6,025 nucleotides of DNA, taken from assembly GCA_022561355.1 (NCBI GenBank), contig JADFRJ010000152.1, forward strand, positions 1 to 6,025. The letters run 5' to 3'. Positions 1-4,218 of the stretch are shown here, piece by piece. The stretch comes from Chloroflexota bacterium. Lineage in GTDB: Bacteria > Chloroflexota > Dehalococcoidia > DSTF01 > RBG-16-68-14. Under the pieces are notes generated by a model. That model was not told where the DNA came from. It did no database searches and was given only the letters and a program-made list of their open reading frames with translations. Position numbers and translations under genes: made by a program. Position 1 is the stretch's first letter. Every line of letters begins with the position of its first letter.

Positions 1-534
1 ACCGTCTACGCGCTCCACGCCCTCACCGGCATCCTGGGCCCCGCCCGCCGCGTCTCCGCGATGTCCGGCGTGCGCATCGCCGAACGCGAGTTCCGCGGCG
101 AGATGCTCGCCTGCGACGCCGACGACAACTCGCTCCTCACGCTCGATTTCGGCGACGCGCTCTTCGCGTTCGTCTACGGCACCGCCGCCGGCGCCATCAC
201 GCGGGGCTTCGCGCCCAGCTTCTTCGGCACCGATGGCGCCATCGTTGGCATGCGGCTCAACGGCGAGCCGTTCGACTACCCTGGCCGTGAGATTGCGGAA
301 GGGGAGGGCGCCAGCGTCCAGTGGCTGCTGCCGCACGTCACGGGCCCGCATCGCGACATCGAAGAGCAGCACGTCTACGAGGACGTCATGCAGCTCGTCG
401 ACTGGGTGCGTGACGGCACGCCCAGCATTGCCACAGCCGAGCACGCGCGCCACGTCATCGAGATCATCGAGTCGGCCTACCGAGCCGCCGAGACGGGCCA
501 GACGCAGGAGCTGACCACAACCTTCGCGCTGTAG
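1..534 (+). CDS. Gfo/Idh/MocA-family oxidoreductase, C-terminal part (5' end outside window)
   Basis: The reading frame is open from the first base, so the N-terminal Rossmann NAD(P)-binding half lies outside the window; 177 residues are visible. An ATG at base 61 is internal, because the frame upstream of it already reads as family sequence (YALHALTGILGPARRVSA). What remains is the alpha/beta substrate-binding domain: a beta-rich segment (LLTLDFGDALFAFVYGTAAG), then the characteristic C-terminal helices with EDVMQLVDWVRDGTPSIATA followed by EHARHVIEIIESAYRAAETG, which closely matches the usual end of Gfo/Idh/MocA proteins. Members oxidise or reduce sugars, inositols and related polyols in the cytoplasm with NAD(P)(H). 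The catalytic EKP and DxxxH region is mostly missing, so no substrate can be assigned. The next gene on the same strand begins 118 bp downstream. Confidence 0.88.
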   Translation, partial: TVYALHALTGILGPARRVSAMSGVRIAEREFRGEMLACDADDNSLLTLDFGDALFAFVYGTAAGAITRGFAPSFFGTDGAIVGMRLNGEPFDYPGREIAEGEGASVQWLLPHVTGPHRDIEEQHVYEDVMQLVDWVRDGTPSIATAEHARHVIEIIESAYRAAETGQTQELTTTFAL

Positions 535-558
535 TCAGCGGGACCCTCAATGCAGACC

Positions 559-584
559 CGTCATTCCGAGCCAAGCGAGGAATC
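559..584. repeat. Interspersed-type stem-loop repeat (GTCATTCC...GGAATCT)
   Basis: In the spacer between the oxidoreductase and the methyltransferase, ATTCC (563-567) pairs with GGAAT (579-583). GC (570-571) pairs with GC (575-576) around a CAA loop, and the two stems are separated by GA facing GA (568-569 and 577-578), which could form tandem sheared G-A pairs. The outline, CGTCATTCCGAG followed by GCGAGGAATCT, matches from memory a short palindromic repeat scattered through intergenic regions of many Chloroflexota and other environmental bacteria. Only one copy is present here, so its repeat status is inferred. There is no T-run after it, so it does not look like an intrinsic terminator. 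Confidence 0.55.
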
Positions 585-652
585 TAGCCCCTTGGAAGAC
601 CAACCGGCGAGCGTTCGGCCATTGTGCTCTATGAAAGGCGGCTGCTGACGAC

Positions 653-1489
653 ATGAACCTCAGCTCTTTGGTCAGGCTCCGTCGTCTCTGGGATCGAGTG
701 CGGCCGCTTCCCAGGCCGGTCTATCTGCCAAACACACCGCGTGTCGCGGATGCGTTTCCGGAGAACGTATTTAGGACACCCAACACGATGACGCTCGCCG
801 CCGCGGCCCTGTCCGAGGAGGCCGTCTGCTTCATGGAGGAGCTGATCGATCGCCTGACGCCCAGCGAGGAGCTGGCTGGCCAGCAGGCCTATTATCGGCT
901 CGCCCGCGCCCAGTTCGGCCGCCATATGCGCTTCGCGGACCTGACGACGGCGCTTTGGGCCGCCTCGACGCTGATCCGGCCCAGCGACTACTTAGAGATC
1001 GGCGTGCGGCGTGGCCGCAGCGCCTGCGTCGTCGGCGCGACGAACCCCGAGTGCGCGATCCTTGGCTTCGATCTCTGGCTGCCGGACTACGCGGGCGTGC
1101 CCAACCCCGGGCCCGGCTTCGTGCGGAGCGAGCTGGAAGGCGTGGGCCATCAGGGGAGCGTAGAGTTGGTGTCCGGAGACAGCCGTGAGAGCGTGCCCGC
1201 CTACTTTGCCGAACACCCCGATGCGTTCTCCGACATCATCACCGTCGATGGCGACCATACGGCTCTCGGCGCAGCGACCGATCTCGCGAACGTGCTACCC
1301 AGGCTGAAGGTGGGCGGAGTCCTCCTCTTCGATGACATTGTGCAGAGGCCGGCCCTGCGTGGCGTCTGGGAACGCCTCGTCAAGCGCGACAGCCGCTACG
1401 TCACCTGGGAGTACACGGACGCTGGCGATGGCGTGGCTGCGGCGATCCGCATCGGTGACAGGCCCATGCTGCACTGGCGCGATCAGTGA
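653..1489 (+). CDS. Class I SAM-dependent methyltransferase (Methyltransf_24/TylF-like)
   Basis: A complete 278-residue cytoplasmic protein. SAM-binding motif I is seen as YLEIGVRRGRS (residues 113-123). It is followed by a hydrophobic strand ending in an acidic residue (ILGFD, D140), a SGDS turn (174-177), the DGDH motif (199-202) and a later GGVLLFDDIV strand (221-230). The DGDH...GG...DD pattern is typical of the Methyltransf_24 group and related metal-assisted O-methyltransferases such as the TylF/CmcI type, where the Asp residues can bind Mg2+. The first 90 or so residues are a helical cap with no recognisable domain and probably help bind substrate. The substrate is not predictable; small-molecule or sugar methylation is common in the family. 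The ATG at 653 is preceded only by a weak, rather distant AAAGGCGG (634-641), and no better start is visible. It may share a transcript with the upstream oxidoreductase. The stop codon lies within a palindrome. Confidence 0.85.
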   Translation: MNLSSLVRLRRLWDRVRPLPRPVYLPNTPRVADAFPENVFRTPNTMTLAAAALSEEAVCFMEELIDRLTPSEELAGQQAYYRLARAQFGRHMRFADLTTALWAASTLIRPSDYLEIGVRRGRSACVVGATNPECAILGFDLWLPDYAGVPNPGPGFVRSELEGVGHQGSVELVSGDSRESVPAYFAEHPDAFSDIITVDGDHTALGAATDLANVLPRLKVGGVLLFDDIVQRPALRGVWERLVKRDSRYVTWEYTDAGDGVAAAIRIGDRPMLHWRDQ

Positions 1490-1495
1490 TCGCGC
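1477..1495. repeat. Perfect 19-bp palindrome at the end of the methyltransferase gene
   Basis: Nine-base arms GCGCGATCA and TGATCGCGC flank a single G at 1486, and the methyltransferase stop codon (1487-1489) sits in the right arm. As RNA it folds into an 8-bp stem with an AGT loop. It lies 40 bp before the end of the convergent dehydrogenase gene, so it could act as a transcript-end stabiliser or weak bidirectional terminator. There is no T-tract on either side, so classical intrinsic termination is unlikely. Confidence 0.5.
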
Positions 1496-1534
1496 GGCAT
1501 AGCCGTCGCTTCTTAGCTAACTAGTCGCCTACGA

Positions 1535-2726
1535 TTAGGGCGATGGCACCAGTTCTGGAGGCAAGCGGTAGATCTTATCCTTGCCCGAGTAATAGATGAC
1601 ACCTTCGCTATCGACGCCGACATTGAAACGACAGTCGTCTACCAAGATGAGGTCTCGCACGATCTCGTCGTTGCCGGGGCCGCCAAACTCGAGATAGCGC
1701 ATGTTGCCGGTGATGAACTCGCAAATGAGCAGCGCATTCCCCAGACCTTCGTACGTGCCCGCCGGCAAGAACGCCATGCCGGCCGGAGCAACGTTGGAGG
1801 GGAACTCTTCTGGCTCGGTGCCGGGCAGAGAGAACAGGTAGATCGGGTCTACTCCGCCCAAGCCCAGACACGTCTCGGTCTCCGCCCGCGGCAGAGAACC
1901 CGGCACGCCGTAGTCCTTGCCGGATTCGATCACGTTCAGTTCGTCGCAATTGCCCGGTCCATTGTCGGGCGCATAGATCGTGCCCGTCTCCTGGTGAAAC
2001 GCGAAATCGAACGTGTTCCTGATCCCATGAGCAAAGATACGTGGATCTGCTCCGGGTTCGTCAATGAACGGGTTGTCCGGCGCCGGCGATCCGTCCGTCT
2101 TGTCGAAGCGAAGGAACTTCCCCAGCGGATTGTCCAAGCCCTCAGCTCGTTCCTTCTGCTCATTGTTGCCAATGCTCAGATACAGGTAGCCGTCTGGTCC
2201 GAAGTGAAGTCCCCCACCCACATGGACGCAGACTCCAGGTATCGTGTCCAGCAGCTCGACCAAGACCGTGCGATCCGTTCCCCGCCCATCGACATCCGTG
2301 TAGCGCACGACCCGAAGAGTGGCCACGTCTTCATTAGAAGTGGATTGTGTGAGGTAGACGTAGACGTAGTGGTTCATGGAGAAATCAGGATCGATGGCGA
2401 TGCCCAGCAGTCCGCACTCGTTGCGGCTCCGGACCTCTTCGGACGCAAACAGCTCCCCTTCACTGGGATCACCTGTGCGTACAGCCTGATCCGGGTCCCA
2501 CTGATTCAGGTCGAACCAGCGAATCTCTCCACGTTGACGGAGGTTGAAGAAGAGGCGTCCGTCCGGCGCGAACTCGAAGGCTACTGGTTCGGAGCCATAA
2601 ACCACAGGCTGCCCGACCGGCCCCGCATCTTCTTCTTGGCTCGCCGCTCTCGCCGCTCTCGCCGCTCCCGCACGCCATGAGCAGTAGGGCGGAACCGCAA
2701 AGCAGCGCAATCCGAACGGTCAGCAT
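1535..2726 (-). CDS. PQQ-dependent sugar dehydrogenase-like lipoprotein (GSDH beta-propeller), frameshifted near the N-terminus
   Basis: The propeller part (1535 to about 2640) matches the glucose/sorbosone dehydrogenase family. In the frame whose first possible start is TTG at 2710 it shows, in order: ECGLLGIAIDPDF (98-110); HVGGGLHFGPDGYLYLSIGN (163-182), with H163 where the catalytic His is expected; NPLGKFLRFD (194-203); the GIRNTFDFAF strand (229-238), with R231 as the usual active-site Arg; and the DNGPGNCDELN and GKDYGVP motifs. Family members oxidise sugars or other alcohols outside the cytoplasm using PQQ; the substrate here is unknown. The start region is the oddity. An ATG at 2726 opens a lipoprotein signal (MLTVRIALLCGSALLLMAC, lipobox LMAC with Cys19) followed by an SGE-repeat linker, but this frame is offset by one base from the propeller. 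Removing one C of the CC at 2638-2639 would give a continuous protein of about 396 residues. The TTG at 2710 has no ribosome site and gives no signal peptide, so the frameshift reading is preferred. The first frame alone would end after 85 residues at 2469. Confidence 0.8.
2640..2666 (-). repeat. Three tandem 9-bp repeats encoding (Ser-Gly-Glu)3
   Basis: On the minus strand AGCGGCGAG occurs three times without interruption, directly after the lipobox cysteine codon and one Gly codon. It encodes a flexible SGE linker in the signal-peptide frame. The repeat length is a multiple of three, so gain or loss of a unit would keep the frame. The observed frameshift must therefore come from a single base near the tract, most simply the CC just after it (2638-2639). 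Confidence 0.85.
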
Positions 2727-2733
2727 GGCACGA

Positions 2734-2739
2734 ATAGTA
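2734..2739 (-). promoter_or_regulatory. Possible -10 element for a leaderless dehydrogenase mRNA
   Basis: On the minus strand TACTAT (4 of 6 matches to TATAAT) ends seven bases before the ATG at 2726. That would place transcription initiation at, or within a base of, the start codon. No Shine-Dalgarno sequence precedes this ATG, which fits a leaderless message. No convincing -35 is seen at 16-18 bp, so this is tentative. Confidence 0.25.
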
Positions 2740-3089
2740 CACCATTCCGCCAGCCAACTTGTCACAGGATCAATCGACACGTTCGACGGTCGGCAGGACT
2801 GCGTGCTCTTCGGCGGAGTACTACGAGCCCATCTTGGGCGATGAAGGCCTGCGAAGATCGCATGCGGGAACTTGGCAAGGAGCTGGAGCTGCAAAGGCCC
2901 GTTGCCGGCCATGGCTCCTCGCGATCGACCAGACGCTTGAGCATCAGCAGTGGCGGATGGAGTTCGCCAGGCGTGTCCTAGCTTCCGGCGGCCGACTCCG
3001 CTTCGCGTGCCAGCCATCATCGAACACGCTCCGTGGGCCGTTCTGAGGCTTTTACTGAACCTGCGGTGAGTCCAACTATCAGCGCAAGT
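2740..3089. other. Divergent intergenic region without a recognisable gene
   Basis: This stretch lies between the divergent dehydrogenase and cohesin-like genes. Short open frames exist on both strands, including a TTG-started plus-strand frame at 2759-3046 and a minus-strand frame fused upstream of the lipoprotein signal, but none has a convincing ribosome site or family resemblance. One short plus-strand stretch from the ATG at 2841 reads as a charged, helix-like peptide (MKACEDRMRELGKELELQRP) and then degenerates to a stop after about 46 codons. It could be the remnant of a decayed gene. No tRNA, CRISPR or insertion-sequence end was seen. Confidence 0.4.
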
Positions 3090-3118
3090 TTGACCCAAGC
3101 GGGCCAGTCTGTTCAAAT
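3090..3118 (+). promoter_or_regulatory. Candidate sigma70-type promoter for the cohesin-like gene
   Basis: TTGACC (3090-3095, 5 of 6 matches to TTGACA) and TCAAAT (3113-3118, 4 of 6 to TATAAT) are separated by exactly 17 bp. Initiation would fall near 3125, giving a 5' leader of roughly 68 nt that contains the 19-bp tandem repeat and the ribosome-binding site of the gene at 3193. The call rests on sequence match and spacing only. Confidence 0.45.
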
Positions 3119-3141
3119 GTGATGAGTTGCCCGTACGGCCG

Positions 3142-3179
3142 CGCAGGAGCGCATAGAAGACGCAGGAGCGCATAGAGGA
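3142..3179 (+). repeat. 19-bp tandem direct repeat in the leader of the cohesin-like gene
   Basis: Two adjacent copies (3142-3160 and 3161-3179) differ at one of 19 positions. Each carries an AGGAG core, but only the end of the second copy, GAGGA running on into AAGG, lies at a proper distance from the ATG at 3193. The duplication could alter leader length, translation or binding of a regulator. It may also simply be a recent slippage event. Confidence 0.85.
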
Positions 3180-3192
3180 AAGGTTGGCACGA

Positions 3193-3819
3193 ATGAAAGG
3201 AATAAGGATCGGTCTGGTAGGAATGGCGGCCATTGCGGCGCTGCTGTTCGGAGGAGCAATCCTGGGCGGCACAGTGTTCGCTCAGGATGGTGACACCGTG
3301 GGCGTTTCGGATGGCTCAGCCGAAACCGGCGAGTCTGGCGATGTGACGATAGAAGCAACGGACATCAGCGAGCCCGGCCTGGGCGCATGGACGCTGGACA
3401 TCCACTATGACACCAGCGTCATCACCGCGACGGACTGCACGGCGGAGCAGGGTGGCGTCTGCAACCCGAACTTCGCCGACGGCGTTGCCCGTATCACAGG
3501 CGCCACCGCGGGGGGTCTGGAAGGTGACTCCACGCTGGGCACGTTCGAGTTCGAGTGTGGCGACGACGCTGGCACGAGCGACCTGGATATCCAGGTCTCC
3601 ACCTTCGCGGACGCGACGCTCGGCGACCCGACGGACATCGATGTTACGGTCGTTGACGGTACCTTCACGTGCTCGGAAGAAGAGGTTGTGACGGCGGTAC
3701 CGGCCGCCGGTACTGGCTTCAGCGCGGACGGCACCAGCTACGGCTGGCTGGTCGCCCTGCTGGCAGTCATTGGTACTGTTGGTCTGGCCGTTGGCGCACT
3801 GCGGAACCGCGCACGGTAA
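3193..3819 (+). CDS. Exported cohesin-like domain protein with C-terminal membrane anchor
   Basis: A 208-residue protein. The ATG at 3193 is chosen because GAGGAAAGG (3175-3183) ends nine bases upstream. A TTG at 3184 in the same frame directly abuts that site and is less likely. Residues 1-30 are a signal peptide (MKGIRIGLVGMAAIAALLFG, likely cut after VFA at 28-30). Residues 35-160 look like a single cohesin-type beta-sandwich: VGVSDGSAETGESGDVTIEATDI, then PGLGAWTLDIHYDTSVITATDC, then CNPNFADGVARITGA, GLEGDSTLGTFEFEC and a closing VTVVDGTFTC. Four cysteines (82, 90, 122, 160) could form disulfides. A VPAAGTG segment (169-175) precedes a transmembrane helix (about 184-203) and a basic RNRAR tail, a layout like sortase-type or simple C-terminal anchors, although the motif is not a canonical LPxTG. 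In cellulosomes cohesins bind dockerins. In non-cellulosomal bacteria the fold has other, mostly unknown, surface roles. No dockerin is visible here. Confidence 0.82.
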   Translation: MKGIRIGLVGMAAIAALLFGGAILGGTVFAQDGDTVGVSDGSAETGESGDVTIEATDISEPGLGAWTLDIHYDTSVITATDCTAEQGGVCNPNFADGVARITGATAGGLEGDSTLGTFEFECGDDAGTSDLDIQVSTFADATLGDPTDIDVTVVDGTFTCSEEEVVTAVPAAGTGFSADGTSYGWLVALLAVIGTVGLAVGALRNRAR

Positions 3820-3843
3820 GCGCCGTCCGTAGCTAACGGAAGT

Positions 3844-3893
3844 ATAGGGAGTCCCGCGGCATTCGCTGCGGGACTCCTGCTATTCTTTCCCTT
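3844..3893 (+). terminator. Intrinsic terminator-like hairpin after the cohesin-like gene
   Basis: GGAGTCCCGCGGC (3848-3860) pairs with GCTGCGGGACTCC (3865-3877) around an ATTC loop, giving 13 bp with one G-T wobble. It is extended by ATAG (3844-3847) pairing with CTAT (3880-3883) across a two-base bulge. A pyrimidine-rich, partly T-rich tail (TTCTTTCCCTTT) follows. It begins 25 bp after the stop codon at 3819 and should separate this gene from the downstream repeat protein. Confidence 0.8.
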
Positions 3894-4218
3894 TATCACA
3901 CCCAAAAGAGACGTTGGATCGCGTTAAGAGAGGCGCTGGTGGCCGTACAGCGACAATTGGCATCCGCCCGCTGCCACTTCGGCTTCACCGCGCTGTAAAC
4001 CTCAGGAGTTGGCACCTTTTTAAGGATAAGTAGCTTGACTCTAAGCAGCCGCGCCCGCAAACTGTGAAGTCAATGGAACAGTTTGGCCGAGGAGGGTTGA
4101 CACTAAGGAGCCTCTATGGCCAGAATGGCGCACTACGTTGCGTACCCAAGGGAGGGTCAATCTTGGCTCGGGGCGCGAACTCTCGTCATAACGGCACTCA
4201 CGGAGGAGGGAGACAATA
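3894..4218 (+). other. Intergenic/leader region before the beta-helix protein gene
   Basis: No recognisable gene lies here. TACAGCG (3946-3952) and CGCTGTA (3991-3997) form a 7-bp inverted repeat enclosing a smaller TGGCA/TGCCA hairpin (3958-3976), which could be a structured RNA or chance. An ATG at 4116 has a good AAGGAG (4104-4109) six bases upstream and opens an 81-codon frame running to 4361, overlapping the next gene in another frame. It encodes nothing recognisable but might be translated as a leader. Confidence 0.4.
4097..4126 (+). promoter_or_regulatory. Weak promoter candidate upstream of the beta-helix protein gene
   Basis: TTGACA (4097-4102) is a perfect -35 hexamer. CAGAAT (4121-4126) lies 18 bp downstream with 4 of 6 matches to the -10 consensus. 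Initiation near 4133 would leave a leader of about 86 nt and would exclude the start codon of the small frame at 4116. The two interpretations are therefore alternatives. Confidence 0.25.

Noticed and set aside
1525..1543. Hairpin TCGCCTA/TAGGGCGA at the end of the dehydrogenase gene as a terminator
   Set aside because: The stem is short with a bulge, overlaps the stop codon, and no T-run follows on the minus strand.
1994..2680. 228-codon plus-strand frame opposite the dehydrogenase
   Set aside because: It lies antisense to clear GSDH motifs, has no ribosome site and has no recognisable domain.
2759..3046. 95-codon plus-strand frame in the divergent intergenic region
   Set aside because: It starts with TTG, has no ribosome site, and its composition looks random. 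It is described only as part of the intergenic region.
3946..3997. Structured RNA or riboswitch in the leader region
   Set aside because: Only a 7-bp inverted repeat and a 5-bp inner hairpin are visible. There is no match to a known riboswitch core, so it is mentioned but not called.
4009..4025. TTGGCAC resembling a sigma54 -24 element (also at 3184-3190)
   Set aside because: Neither has the required GC at the -12 spacing, and the second overlaps the start region of the cohesin-like gene. Both instead share a loose TTGGCAC-N6-AAGGA, probably by chance.
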